NCBI RefSeq assembly: GCF_001647675.1 | Contig: NZ_CP015594.1 | Span: 1,302,001-1,366,000 of the forward strand | Source: Acinetobacter sp. NCu2D-2 | GTDB taxonomy: Bacteria > Pseudomonadota > Gammaproteobacteria > Pseudomonadales > Moraxellaceae | Direction of reading: 5' to 3' | DNA: 64,000 bases | Shown: positions 39,119 to 48,178 of the stretch, piece after piece | Position numbering within the stretch: the stretch's first letter is position 1 | Layout of the letters: each line of letters begins with the position of its first letter | Notes under the pieces: model-generated | The model's database searches: none | The model's input: only the letters and a program-made list of their open reading frames with translations | What the model was told of the DNA's origin: nothing | Made by a program: the position numbers and the translations under genes

Positions 39119-39148
39119 AAAAATCCCGACGGATGATCGGGATTTTTT
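39119..39148. terminator. Bidirectional intrinsic terminator
   Basis: The stem AAAAATCCCGA / TCGGGATTTTT has a seven-base loop and lies between the convergent CBS and trpB-like genes. Confidence 0.9.
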
Positions 39149-39165
39149 ACAGCTACACTTTGCTC

Positions 39166-40374
39166 TTAATGCAAGCCTAACTTCGATGCAACATAATCTG
39201 CGTCTTTATCGCCACGACCTGATAAGTTCACCACTATTTTTACATTTTTATCCATTTTTGGCGCTTCACGAATTGCCCATGCCACAGCATGTGAGCTTTC
39301 TAATGCTGGTACAATCCCTTCAACACGTGACAAGGTCATAAATGCATCCAAGCATTCTTGATCCGTTGCAGTAGTATATTCGACTCGACCTAAATCTTTC
39401 AGTAAGCTGTGCTGTGGACCTACTCCTGGATAGTCCAAACCTGATGCAATTGAATGTACAGGCAGTGGCTGACCTTGTTCATCTTCCAAGACATAACATG
39501 CCATACCATGAATTTGACTTGGTTTTCCTAAAGTCAACGTCGCCGAGTGCATATCAGTATCTAGGCCATGGCCTGCTGGCTCTACACCAACCAATTTCAC
39601 ATTGTCTTCATTTAAGAAAGCAGTAAATGCACCCATAGCATTTGAACCACCACCGACACATGCCACGACATAGTCTGGATTTGCACCGAAACGCTCATTG
39701 GTTTGTACTTTAATTTCATCGCCAATAATCGATTGGAAATCACGTACCATCATTGGGAATGGATGTGGCCCAACTACTGAACCAATCGCATAAATATAAT
39801 CTTTCGGATTTTTAAGATATTCCTCAAAGGCACTGTCCACTGCATCTTTAAGTGTTGCTGTACCGCGTGTAACTGAAATCAGGTTAGCACCCAAGATTTT
39901 CATTTTCACAACATTTGGATGTTCTTTTTCGATATCCACTTGCCCCATGTGAATTTCACATGGAATACCCACTAAAGCACAAGCTGTTGCCAATGCCACA
40001 CCATGCTGCCCCGCACCTGTTTCAGCAATCACTTTAGTTTTACCCATGTATTTAGCAAGTAGTGCTTCACCCAAGCAGTGGTTAATTTTATGTGCGCCTG
40101 TATGATTGAGGTCTTCACGTTTTAAGTAGATTTGTGCACCACCCAATTGATCTGACAAACGTTTTGCATGGAATAGTGGACTTGGACGACCAACATAATG
40201 CGCAAAAAGTTCTTTAAGTTCAGTTTGGAATGCTTCGGTTTTACGAATTTCCTGATACGCAACATTAATATCATCCATCGCTTGCTTAAGATCAGGTGGA
40301 ATTAACTGACCGCCGTATTGACCGAAGAAACCCTCTGCATTTGGTAATTCAATACCATTGATTTGATGTGACAT
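39166..40374 (-). CDS. trpB: Tryptophan synthase beta chain-like protein (without adjacent trpA)
   Basis: A PLP enzyme of 402 residues that matches TrpB along its whole length. [14 protein letters not shown] carries the PLP lysine (Lys96), [14 protein letters not shown] the catalytic Glu region and [13 protein letters not shown] the phosphate cup. EPAGHGL, the COMM-type [16 protein letters not shown] and NLSGRGDKD follow. Differences from the usual chain ([10 protein letters not shown] instead of the HGGAHKTNQV that I recall from E. coli) suggest a second, divergent TrpB. It forms Trp from indole and serine, or a related beta-replacement. trpA is not nearby, which would be odd for the main TrpB. 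The call as TrpB is firm; the role as the main enzyme is not. Confidence 0.85.
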   Translation of the reverse strand: MSHQINGIELPNAEGFFGQYGGQLIPPDLKQAMDDINVAYQEIRKTEAFQTELKELFAHYVGRPSPLFHAKRLSDQLGGAQIYLKREDLNHTGAHKINHCLGEALLAKYMGKTKVIAETGAGQHGVALATACALVGIPCEIHMGQVDIEKEHPNVVKMKILGANLISVTRGTATLKDAVDSAFEEYLKNPKDYIYAIGSVVGPHPFPMMVRDFQSIIGDEIKVQTNERFGANPDYVVACVGGGSNAMGAFTAFLNEDNVKLVGVEPAGHGLDTDMHSATLTLGKPSQIHGMACYVLEDEQGQPLPVHSIASGLDYPGVGPQHSLLKDLGRVEYTTATDQECLDAFMTLSRVEGIVPALESSHAVAWAIREAPKMDKNVKIVVNLSGRGDKDADYVASKLGLH

Positions 40375-40397
40375 CGTCTACCCTAAATTTTTATAAT

Positions 40398-40478
40398 AAA
40401 AAAAGTCCGAATCGATACTAGCGAATTATTAACTTTTTCAGCAAGTCATAATTCGTCGTATTTCATCGGACTTTTTAA
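40398..40478 (-). terminator. Nested hairpin with T tract between VWA gene and trpB-like gene
   Basis: On the minus strand, AAAAAGTCCGA and TCGGACTTTTTTT pair over about 55 bases. Inside that, CGAATTAT pairs with ATAATTCG. The T tract ends 24 bases before the trpB-like start, so this may be either the terminator of the VWA operon or an attenuator of trpB. The only mini-ORF (ATG AAA TAC GAC GAA TTA TGA) has no Trp codon. Confidence 0.6.
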
Positions 40479-40510
40479 AAATGCACTTAGCATTTGTACC
40501 GTTTGATTGA

Positions 40511-41698
40511 TTAACGCGCCAAATACTTGGTCATATCCTCGACACCTTTTAAGGTCATTGGGTACATATGATCTTCAAAGATTTGCTTAATCAAGCCAAT
40601 GGTCTGGGTATAGTGCCAATAATTATCTTCTTCAGGGTTTAACCACGCCGTTTTATCGAAGTGTTGACGTAAGCGTTGTAGCCATACATGCCCAGCTTCA
40701 TCATTCATATATTCAACAGAACCACCGACAGAATTTAATTCATACGGCGCCATGCTCGCATCACCTACAACAATTACACGGTAATCGCGACCATAGGTAT
40801 TGAATAAATCCCACGTATTCATACGTGAGCTGGAGCGACGCACATTGTCTTTCCATACATAGTCATATAAACAGTTGTGGAAATAAAAATATTCAAGCGT
40901 TTTAAATTCAGTTTTGGCCGCGCTAAAAAGTTTTTCACACTGAGCGATATGCGCATCCATGGAACCACCCACATCAAACAGCATCAACACTTTAATGCGG
41001 TTACGGCGTTCAGGCACAAGCTGAACATCCAAGATGCCTTGCTTAGCTGTTTCACGAATCGTGCCATCAATATCCAGTTCTTCGGCAGCACCTTGACGGG
41101 CAAATTTACGTAGACGGCGTAATGCCATCTGCATTTGGCGACTTCCTAAGATTTGGTCGTCATCTAAATTACGATATTGACGTTGTTCCCAGACTTTCAC
41201 GGCAGAACGTTTACGACCCGGACCACCAATACGAACACCTTCAGGATGATCACCAAAAGCACCAAACGGCGATGTTCCGCCTGTACCGATCATCTTATTT
41301 CCGCCCTGATGTTTTTTATGCTGTTCGCGTAAACGCTCTTCCAACATTTTCACCAGTTCTTCAAGTGAACCTGCTTTTTTGAGTTCTTCGCGCTGTTCAG
41401 GCGTTAGATGCTTTTCAAGTAGTTCGAGATCAAACCAGTCTTTGGGTAATTTATGGACTTGATTGAGGAGTTCATCGATATCAAAAGTTTGAATGCCATC
41501 GAAGTAATCTTTCATGGCACGGTCAAACTTATCGAAATAGCGTTCATCCTTGACCATCACGGTTTTGGTCAATTGATAAAATTCATCTTGATCGGCAAAA
41601 ACTAGACCCGCAGCAACGGCTTGATTCAGATCAATCAGTTCACGGGTAGAAACCGGTACACCGTATTTTCTTAAGGTATAAAACAAGCGCACAAACAT
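40511..41698 (-). CDS. VWA domain protein, CoxE-like
   Basis: A soluble protein of 395 residues with a helical N-terminal half and a C-terminal von Willebrand A domain. The MIDAS motif reads LMLFDVGGSMD (about residue 245), with Gly in place of the first Ser of DxSxS. VVGDASMAPYEL further on supplies the later MIDAS positions. It follows the MoxR ATPase gene by 13 bases on the same strand. MoxR-VWA pairs act as chaperone-like machines that mature or insert cofactors into enzyme complexes. The client is unknown; no CO-dehydrogenase or similar enzyme is near. A charged linker (REQHKKHQGGNK) separates the halves. Confidence 0.85.
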   Translation of the reverse strand: MFVRLFYTLRKYGVPVSTRELIDLNQAVAAGLVFADQDEFYQLTKTVMVKDERYFDKFDRAMKDYFDGIQTFDIDELLNQVHKLPKDWFDLELLEKHLTPEQREELKKAGSLEELVKMLEERLREQHKKHQGGNKMIGTGGTSPFGAFGDHPEGVRIGGPGRKRSAVKVWEQRQYRNLDDDQILGSRQMQMALRRLRKFARQGAAEELDIDGTIRETAKQGILDVQLVPERRNRIKVLMLFDVGGSMDAHIAQCEKLFSAAKTEFKTLEYFYFHNCLYDYVWKDNVRRSSSRMNTWDLFNTYGRDYRVIVVGDASMAPYELNSVGGSVEYMNDEAGHVWLQRLRQHFDKTAWLNPEEDNYWHYTQTIGLIKQIFEDHMYPMTLKGVEDMTKYLAR

Positions 41699-41711
41699 GC
41701 GTGTTTCTCCC

Positions 41712-42563
41712 TTATCGACGGGTCATAAATGCTAGACGTTCGAGCAATTGCACATCTTGCTCGTTTTTAATCAACGCACCATAGAGTGGCGGGATGGCTT
41801 TTGATTTATCCGCGTTACGCAGTACATCTTCAGGCATATCATCTGCCATCAGTAGGCTTAGCCAGTCGATCAGCTCTGAAGTTGATGGTGGCTTTTTAAG
41901 CCCAGGGATTTGGCGCAATTTAAAGAATATTTGTAAAGCTTCAGAGACCAACGTTGCTGAAATATTTTCGAAATGTACATCGATAATTTCACGCATGGTC
42001 GCTTCATCAGGGAATTCAATATAATGGAAGAAACAACGGCGTAAGAACGCATCTGGCAATTCTTTTTCATTATTTGAAGTGATGATAACGATTGGGCGCT
42101 GTTTAGCAGTAATGGTCTCGCCTGTTTCATAAACATAAAACGACATTTTGTCGAGTTCATGCAAAAGATCGTTCGGGAACTCTATATCTGCTTTATCAAT
42201 TTCATCAATTAATAATACACAGCGCTCTTCACTGGTAAATGCTTCCCAAAGCTTGCCTGGCTTGATGTAGTTTTTAATATCGTACACACGGTCATCACCC
42301 AATTGACTATCACGTAAACGTGAAACCGCATCGTACTCATAAAGCCCTTGCTGTGCTTTTGTGGTCGATTTGATATGCCATGTGATCAACTTTAAACCTA
42401 AACTTTCAGCCACTTGCTCTGCCAAAAGAGTTTTACCTGTACCCGGTTCACCTTTAACCAACAGTGGTTTTTGTAAACTACGTGCAGCTTTGACCGCAAG
42501 TTTTAGACTATCAGTTGCAATATACTGAGCCGTACCTGAAAAGTGTTGTTGATCCACAGACAT
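41712..42563 (-). CDS. MoxR family AAA+ ATPase
   Basis: An AAA+ ATPase of 283 residues. Walker A is GEPGTGKTLLAEQVAE (about 37-52), Walker B is CVLLIDEIDKAD (about 115), and sensor 1 is PIVIITSNNEKELPDAFLRRCFFHYIEFP, which also contains the arginine finger. The MoxR-type C-terminal helical lid follows. It is translated with the CoxE-like VWA gene (13-base gap), its expected partner. The sequence resembles the branch of MoxR proteins found with VWA/CoxE partners rather than RavA. The role is ATP-driven remodelling of an unknown client. Confidence 0.9.
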   Translation of the reverse strand: MSVDQQHFSGTAQYIATDSLKLAVKAARSLQKPLLVKGEPGTGKTLLAEQVAESLGLKLITWHIKSTTKAQQGLYEYDAVSRLRDSQLGDDRVYDIKNYIKPGKLWEAFTSEERCVLLIDEIDKADIEFPNDLLHELDKMSFYVYETGETITAKQRPIVIITSNNEKELPDAFLRRCFFHYIEFPDEATMREIIDVHFENISATLVSEALQIFFKLRQIPGLKKPPSTSELIDWLSLLMADDMPEDVLRNADKSKAIPPLYGALIKNEQDVQLLERLAFMTRR

Positions 42564-42584
42564 GACATAACCTTATTGTTTTAT

Positions 42585-42968
42585 CTACAGCGGTGAACGC
42601 TCTCGATTTGAAACGGATTCTGATTGATTTGAACGATAATTCGACCAGCAATAGCCTAACAATGCACCAACACCTACGACAAATAAAATAAGTGACGCAT
42701 TAATCCAAATCAGAGATTGATCCTTGGTTAAAACACCAAATAGTAAGCCAAAAATAGCAGGTGCAATTGAAGAATTAGGACCTTCAGAAACCGTTGGTGT
42801 GAGCAAAACTGCAAATAAAATAATCCATAGCAAGCCACCTACTGGTTTAGGGATACGTTTAGTAATGCCAAACCAGCATAACAGCGCAATGATGCTACCA
42901 ATTAAGTAGACTGCTATGGCAATCGTGTCCTCAGGAATTGAATCCAATACAGTTACATAACCATTCAT
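42585..42968 (-). CDS. Hypothetical four-helix membrane protein
   Basis: A protein of 127 residues with four hydrophobic segments (AIAVYLIGSIIALLCWF, PVGGLLWIILFAVLLTP, IAPAIFGLLFGVL, LIWINASLILFVVGVGALLGYCW) and a serine- and arginine-rich cytoplasmic tail. I know no family for it. AGGAG precedes the ATG. It lies 21 bases upstream of the moxR gene and 21 bases downstream of ycgL on the same strand, so all four are likely co-transcribed. Confidence 0.68.
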   Translation of the reverse strand: MNGYVTVLDSIPEDTIAIAVYLIGSIIALLCWFGITKRIPKPVGGLLWIILFAVLLTPTVSEGPNSSIAPAIFGLLFGVLTKDQSLIWINASLILFVVGVGALLGYCWSNYRSNQSESVSNRERSPL

Positions 42969-42989
42969 AGCACAACTCCTGAACTTAGC

Positions 42990-43295
42990 TTAAGCACCAC
43001 GTAGACCTTCAGGCTCGACTGCATTCGGGTCAATTAAACCTTCTGGCGGCATTTGCAAGAAAAAGCCTTTTGTTTGAACAGAATCCATCACATGTAATAC
43101 ATTTGCACGTGCAAGTTTACGTGATTCGCTTAATTCAAGATCCATAACAAAAGTTGCACGACCAAATGCGGTACGCACGGCTTCAGGCAACACATTTAAA
43201 GGTTCGAATGTCTCTTTTTCACTTTCAGTGCTTGGACTTGCCACATAGAGATACATTTCGTCTTTCTTGCTTGATTTGTAGATAGATACTTGCAT
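42990..43295 (-). CDS. YcgL domain-containing protein
   Basis: A small soluble protein of 101 residues of the YcgL family. It has [20 protein letters not shown] at the start, [20 protein letters not shown] in the middle and [13 protein letters not shown] near the end, matching E. coli YcgL position by position. The function is not known. It follows rnd at 123 bases on the same strand; ycgL and rnd are also near each other in other gammaproteobacteria, hinting at an RNA-related link. The C-terminus [11 protein letters not shown] is acidic and probably disordered. Confidence 0.85.
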   Translation of the reverse strand: MQVSIYKSSKKDEMYLYVASPSTESEKETFEPLNVLPEAVRTAFGRATFVMDLELSESRKLARANVLHVMDSVQTKGFFLQMPPEGLIDPNAVEPEGLRGA

Positions 43296-43418
43296 GTTTC
43301 AAATGGTTTTATAAAAAATCATTGGCAAGGATACATCAAAAGAAAATCAGATACATTAACCAAGCATATCGCATGAGTCGTGATTTTGTATAATTGGCTT
43401 TTCTTTAACCAATTTAAA

Positions 43419-44567
43419 TTAAATCGAATCTGTAACTTTCATTTGCTTAGACAGATATGATTCATCCTCACGTAACAGTCGAATCAGTGGCAAGGTCAGC
43501 ATTTCATAACGCCAGCCTAATAAGTACTGAGGTAAGTCTTGTTCGTCATTATGAAACACAACATGCTGATACAAGGCATTCATCCACTTCTTGCGCAGCA
43601 AGACTTCTTTTGGAATTGTGGTTTCATCTACAACAGATTGAATTAAAGCATCAATCTTCTGACCCATATCTTGTGAAGAATGACGGATTGGACGAGCTAG
43701 ACGCAGTGGCCAATCTTTTTGTTCTGGTAAAAATTTGAGTAAATCTAAAATGGTCTTGCCATAATCTCGCACTGTTGTTGTACGAATATCCTTGGCTTGA
43801 CTGAGCTGGAACATATTTTTGGGATTACGTTCCACTAAATCAATCATGGTTGAATTTTTAAGGATAAAACTACGCGGTTGATTCAGCGCCTTCACAATCT
43901 GTTCGCGCCAAAGCATCAACTGTTGTAATTGCATGAGTTGACGGCGTGAATGACGATAATTACCAATGTCTTGATAAAGCTGTTCAACAGGTGTTTCAGC
44001 ACCTATTTCGTAGGTGAGATTTTTGCAGTCTTCAATCACAAAATCCAAAATCGACTTTTCACGTAAATCGGCTTTGATTTTGTCAGAAAGCTGTCCTAGA
44101 TATTCCACGTCATTTGCAGCATAAAGCAACTGCTCATCACTCAAAGGACGCGCCAGCCAATTAGAGCGAGTTTGATCTTTATCGATGTCGATATCAAGCA
44201 TATGTTTCAAGGCATTTTGATAACTGACTTGTAGACCATGACCTAAAAAGGACATCCCCACTTGAGTGTCAAAGACATTACTCAAATGTTTACTTTGGGT
44301 ATAGTGATAAATGAGGTCAATATCTTCACTACAGGCATGAAAGATATTTTGCTCAGCACCAAAAAGACGTTGCCAAAAACCTGAAAAATCAAGCGTTGTA
44401 CCATCCAACAAATAAACCTGATTATTGACATTGATCTGAAAGACGCCCAACTTCGGCCAAAGCGTGTCAACTTTGATAAATTCTGTATCTAAAGCATAGA
44501 CAGAACTTTGATCCATTTGGCTTAAAACGTGATTTAAATCTTTTTGCTGCTGAATAAACTGAAACAT
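43419..44567 (-). CDS. rnd: Ribonuclease D
   Basis: A 3'-5' exoribonuclease that trims tRNA precursors, of the DEDDy exonuclease family. The ATG at 44567 gives 382 residues; the frame extends to a TTG at 44600 with no ribosome-binding site. The exonuclease domain has ALDTEFIKV (ExoI, DxE), NIFHACSEDIDLIYH (ExoII) and LLYAANDVEYLG (ExoIII, with Y and D). The HRDC domain (about 210-290) follows. The length is typical. It heads the rnd-ycgL group on the minus strand. Confidence 0.93.
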   Translation of the reverse strand: MFQFIQQQKDLNHVLSQMDQSSVYALDTEFIKVDTLWPKLGVFQINVNNQVYLLDGTTLDFSGFWQRLFGAEQNIFHACSEDIDLIYHYTQSKHLSNVFDTQVGMSFLGHGLQVSYQNALKHMLDIDIDKDQTRSNWLARPLSDEQLLYAANDVEYLGQLSDKIKADLREKSILDFVIEDCKNLTYEIGAETPVEQLYQDIGNYRHSRRQLMQLQQLMLWREQIVKALNQPRSFILKNSTMIDLVERNPKNMFQLSQAKDIRTTTVRDYGKTILDLLKFLPEQKDWPLRLARPIRHSSQDMGQKIDALIQSVVDETTIPKEVLLRKKWMNALYQHVVFHNDEQDLPQYLLGWRYEMLTLPLIRLLREDESYLSKQMKVTDSI

Positions 44568-44721
44568 AAAACAGAGTCTAAAATTAGATGCTCGATACAA
44601 GCTATCTTAAACGATATATATAAATTTTCTATAAAATTAACACATTTTTATAACAAATTCCGAAACTTATGATTTTTGTAATCGCTAAATTATTTTAATT
44701 AATAGTTTTTATATATAAGTA

Positions 44722-44749
44722 AAAATAACCATTACAGGAATGGTTATTT
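44722..44749 (-). terminator. Intrinsic terminator overlapping the recR stop codon
   Basis: On the minus strand, AAATAACCATT pairs with AATGGTTATTT, followed by TTACT. The 5' arm includes the recR stop codon. Confidence 0.75.
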
Positions 44750-45340
44750 CATGCGCATACGATTATGTACAGCTTGGCTTAATGTATGACTGTCGACATA
44801 TTCAAGTTCGCCCCCTTGTGGGACACCTTGAGCAATACGCGTCATTTGTAAAGGTAGATGCTTACTTGCTTCAACCAAATAATGTGCAGTCGCTTGTCCT
44901 TCAACCGTTGCATTGGTCGCAAGAATCACTTCCTTAATATTGCCTTGGCTTAAGCGCTGCAATAGATATGGAATGCCGATTTCTTCAGGGCCGATCCCAT
45001 CAAGTGGTGATAAATGACCACCCAATACATGGTACTTGCCACGAAAACTGCCACTTTGCTCAATTGCCATGACATCTGCAGGTGATTCAACCACGCATAA
45101 CAAGCTGTCATCACGCTCATGTGAAGCACAAATATTGCAGATTTCATCTTCCGTTAAAGAATGACAAACCGAACACTCGTGAATGTAATTGGTCGCTTCA
45201 GTTAGCGCATGCGCCAAGCCAATCGCCCCTTCACGATTTTTCATGATCATATGCAAGGCCATACGTTGAGCCGATTTCGGCCCAACGCTTGGCAAAATGC
45301 GTAATGCTTGAACCAGTTGATCAAAACGATCACTAAACAT
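44744..45340 (-). CDS. recR: Recombination protein RecR
   Basis: A protein of 198 residues that acts with RecF/RecO to load RecA on single-strand gaps. It has an N-terminal helix-hairpin-helix (LPSVGPKSAQRMALHM), a four-cysteine zinc motif (CSVC...CNIC, about residues 54-69) and a TOPRIM domain (LLCVVESPADVMAIE, DGIGPEEIGI, EVILATNATVEGQATAHYL). It follows ybaB by 13 bases, the common ybaB-recR order. dnaX, often upstream, is replaced here by metZ. Confidence 0.95.
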   Translation of the reverse strand: MFSDRFDQLVQALRILPSVGPKSAQRMALHMIMKNREGAIGLAHALTEATNYIHECSVCHSLTEDEICNICASHERDDSLLCVVESPADVMAIEQSGSFRGKYHVLGGHLSPLDGIGPEEIGIPYLLQRLSQGNIKEVILATNATVEGQATAHYLVEASKHLPLQMTRIAQGVPQGGELEYVDSHTLSQAVHNRMRMK

Positions 45341-45353
45341 TGCGCATTCTTCC

Positions 45354-45683
45354 TTAGAACATACCTGCTAAGCCAGGTGGTAAGCCCATACCTGAGTTTG
45401 CTGATTTAAGTTTTTCTTCAGAAATAGCTTCTGCTTGACGTGCTGCATCATTCATAGCAGCTGCAATTAAGTCTTCAATCATATCTGGATCATCTTGAAG
45501 AAGTTCAGGATTAATCTCGATACGCTTCACCACATTGCGGCAAGTCATAGTGACTTTGACCAAGCCACCACCTGCTTCAGCATGAACTTCGGTTTGAGCA
45601 AGCTGTTCTTTGGCTTTTTTAATGTTATTTTCAGCTTCTTTCTGCATGCGCTGAGCTTGCTGCATTAACATATTAATGTTCAT
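45354..45683 (-). CDS. ybaB: YbaB/EbfC family nucleoid-associated protein
   Basis: A DNA-binding protein of 109 residues. It has the N-terminal coiled helix ([23 protein letters not shown]), the conserved [25 protein letters not shown] and a C-terminal helix ([23 protein letters not shown]), then a glycine/proline-rich end ([13 protein letters not shown]). It forms a dimer that binds DNA. It is in an operon with recR (13 bases). Confidence 0.94.
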   Translation of the reverse strand: MNINMLMQQAQRMQKEAENNIKKAKEQLAQTEVHAEAGGGLVKVTMTCRNVVKRIEINPELLQDDPDMIEDLIAAAMNDAARQAEAISEEKLKSANSGMGLPPGLAGMF

Positions 45684-45711
45684 AAAGATCTCCGAACATA
45701 AATTTTAAAAA

Positions 45712-46899
45712 TTAGATAAGGTCTAAACCACGTGTAATATCCGCGATAATATCATTGATTTCTTCCAAACCAACTGAAACACGGATTAAACCTTCAGAAA
45801 TACCTGCAGCTTGTTTTGCTTCTGCTGAAAGTTTGCCATGTGTCGTGGTCGCAGGATGGGTAATGGTTGATTTAGCATCACCTAAATTACCGGTAATTGA
45901 AATGAATTTTGTGTTATCAATCACTTTCCAAGCGCCTTCACGACCGCCTTTCACTTCAAATGACACGATCCCACCGAAGCCAGTTTGCTGTTTTGCAGCA
46001 AGTTCGTGACCGACGTGTTCAGGTAAACCTGCGTAATACACTTTTTCCACTTTTGGATGGGCATTTAAGAATTCAGCCAATTTTTGTGCACTTGCAGAGT
46101 GTTCACGCATACGTAAACGAAGTGTTTCTAAACCTTTTAAGAACACCCATGCATTGAATGGACTCATTGATGGACCGGTTGTACGCACGTAACCAAATAC
46201 TTCTTCAAGTAATTTATGATTACCCACGACTGCACCACCAAGTGCACGACCTTGACCATCTAAATATTTAGTCGCTGAATACACCACCAAGTCAGCACCG
46301 AATTTGATTGGTTGCTGTAATACAGGTGTACAGAAGCTATTATCAATCGCAAATAATGCACCATTTGCATGTGCGATATCTGCCAATGCTTGAATATCTG
46401 CTACTTCAGCCAATGGGTTTGATGGAGATTCTACAAAGAATAATTTAGTTTCTGGTTTAACTGCATTTTTCCATGCATCTAAATCGGTTAAATCGACAAA
46501 GTCGACTGCAACACCGAATTTACCAACGTATTTTTCAAATAATGATACAGTTGAACCAAATACAGCACGTGAACAAATCACATGGTCACCGGCTTTCAAA
46601 TATGCCATTGCCACTGCCATAATAGCAGCCATACCTGAACTGGTCGCTACGGCGCGTTCAGCGCCATCCAAAGCTGCAAGACGTTTTTCGAACATTGCAA
46701 CTGTTGGGTTGGTAAAGCGAGAATAGATATTACCTGGTCCTTGACCTGAGAATTTCGCAGCCGCTTCTGCTGCATTTTCATATACAAATGACGATGTTAA
46801 GTAGATTGGTTCTGCGTGCTCACCCTCGAAACTGCGCGTATGACCTGTGCGAATCGCTAGCGTTTCTAATTGGTATGAAATATCGTCTTGTTGGCTCAT
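45712..46899 (-). CDS. metZ: O-succinylhomoserine sulfhydrylase
   Basis: A PLP enzyme of the Cys/Met metabolism family, 395 residues, that makes homocysteine from O-succinylhomoserine and sulfide. PLP-binding pieces include SSGMAAIMAVAMAYL (about 87-101), FFVESPSNPLAEVADI and VVYSATKYLDGQGRALGGAV, with the internal-aldimine lysine at about 208. GFGGIVSFEVKGG and the final LIRVSVGLEEINDI follow. MetZ is favoured over MetB because of the similarity to Pseudomonas MetZ; this is a family-level judgement. It precedes ybaB-recR by 28 bases, so it may lead the same transcript. Confidence 0.92.
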   Translation of the reverse strand: MSQQDDISYQLETLAIRTGHTRSFEGEHAEPIYLTSSFVYENAAEAAAKFSGQGPGNIYSRFTNPTVAMFEKRLAALDGAERAVATSSGMAAIMAVAMAYLKAGDHVICSRAVFGSTVSLFEKYVGKFGVAVDFVDLTDLDAWKNAVKPETKLFFVESPSNPLAEVADIQALADIAHANGALFAIDNSFCTPVLQQPIKFGADLVVYSATKYLDGQGRALGGAVVGNHKLLEEVFGYVRTTGPSMSPFNAWVFLKGLETLRLRMREHSASAQKLAEFLNAHPKVEKVYYAGLPEHVGHELAAKQQTGFGGIVSFEVKGGREGAWKVIDNTKFISITGNLGDAKSTITHPATTTHGKLSAEAKQAAGISEGLIRVSVGLEEINDIIADITRGLDLI

Positions 46900-47041
46900 T
46901 ACGTCTACTCAGTCCCATGGACTGCCTTTTGTAAAAAATTGCCAACATTTTGATCGTCTATGCTATTTAAGGTCAAGGCATAATACTCAAATATTGCTTA
47001 GACTTCGATCAATCCTCCAAGGACACGGATAAAATTTTCAC

Positions 47042-48145
47042 ATGAATCAATTCAAACGAAACTTTCAACATCAGCAAAAAAAACTCAAACATTTGAGCGC
47101 ACGTATTTTTAATGCGTCTTCATTAGTCTTATCGCAACAAACCCCTTTTGAGTACATTGCTGAACATGAGTTTTGTAAAGTTCGCTTTTACGCTTCACCA
47201 AATAAACAATATCGCGAGCCTTTAGTGTTTGTTGCACCGCTTGCCATCAATATGGATATTTATGACTTATATCCTTATCGTTCTTTAGTAAAACACTATC
47301 AGCACAGTGGATTTGATGTCTACTTAGTTGAATGGAATAAGCTGAACTACAAACATCGTGAACTGAATTTTATGTCGTTTATCGATGATGCGATTCCTAA
47401 ATGTATAACCCAAATCTGTCAGCATTCGGGTAGCGAGCAAATTTCATTGCATGGCTGGAGTATGGCGGGGATTTTTGTGACGCTGTATACCGCGCTTCAC
47501 AATCCATCACAGATCAAAAACTTAATCGTGGTTGGCAGTCCAATCGACAGTTATGCTTCAGGCCGTGTAGGTAAACTTTTTGAAACTACCAGTCAACTGA
47601 TCTCAAAAAATACCTCAATTCAGCAATTGATCCATAATGGACAAATTCCGAAACAGTATATCCATACCCCAGGTATTTTAAATGCGCTCGGTTTCAAACT
47701 GCTTGATCCTGTCGGTTGGTTCAAAAGCCAGAAGCAGTTCCTGTTTAATTTAGACAAACCTGAACACGTGTATGAACATGCAACCATGGGACAATTTTTA
47801 AATCGTATGATTGATTATCCGGGTGGCATTAATCAGGACATGGTCTTGCACCTTTGGCTACAAAACCCGCTTAAACATGGCTCAATCACTTTAGGTGATA
47901 CCACCGTAGAACTGAAAAATATTCACTGTTCTTTATTGGTTGGTGCAGGTTTATCAGATCAAATTGTGACAGAAGAAGCAGCTAAACCTTTGATCGAATT
48001 GACAAACAGTCGTGATGTCACGTTTACTCAGATTCCAGGTGGGCATTTAGGTTTGATGTCTAATCAAAAATCTGCCAATACCTTTTGGCCGAAAATGACC
48101 ACATGGCTATCTCAACGCTCTACACGTATAGATCACGTTGAATAA
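47042..48145 (+). CDS. Alpha/beta hydrolase, PHA synthase-like
   Basis: A protein of 367 residues resembling class III PHA synthase/PhaC-type alpha/beta hydrolases: FVAPLAINMDIYDLYPYRSLVKHYQHSGFDVYLVEWNK recalls the PhaC core. The nucleophile elbow is GWSMAG (138-143), with Ser140 where PHA synthases have Cys. The acid is in GLSDQIV and the histidine in GGHLGLM. It is therefore more likely a lipase, esterase or depolymerase-like enzyme than a polymerase. It lies 33 bases upstream of a beta-hydroxyacid dehydrogenase gene, an apparent two-gene unit. The N-terminal QFKRNFQHQQKKLKHL helix is basic. Confidence 0.82.
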   Translation: MNQFKRNFQHQQKKLKHLSARIFNASSLVLSQQTPFEYIAEHEFCKVRFYASPNKQYREPLVFVAPLAINMDIYDLYPYRSLVKHYQHSGFDVYLVEWNKLNYKHRELNFMSFIDDAIPKCITQICQHSGSEQISLHGWSMAGIFVTLYTALHNPSQIKNLIVVGSPIDSYASGRVGKLFETTSQLISKNTSIQQLIHNGQIPKQYIHTPGILNALGFKLLDPVGWFKSQKQFLFNLDKPEHVYEHATMGQFLNRMIDYPGGINQDMVLHLWLQNPLKHGSITLGDTTVELKNIHCSLLVGAGLSDQIVTEEAAKPLIELTNSRDVTFTQIPGGHLGLMSNQKSANTFWPKMTTWLSQRSTRIDHVE

Positions 48146-48178
48146 AAACACACTGTACTAAAAATTTGAGGGTATGAC

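Noticed and set aside
40398..40478. Classical trp attenuator with leader peptide
   Set aside because: The only short frame in the leader lacks Trp codons, so a ribosome-stalling attenuator is not supported; the hairpin itself is kept as a terminator.
46900..47041. SAM-type riboswitch upstream of metZ
   Set aside because: The gap is only 142 bases and shows no conserved SAM-aptamer core or terminator on the minus strand.
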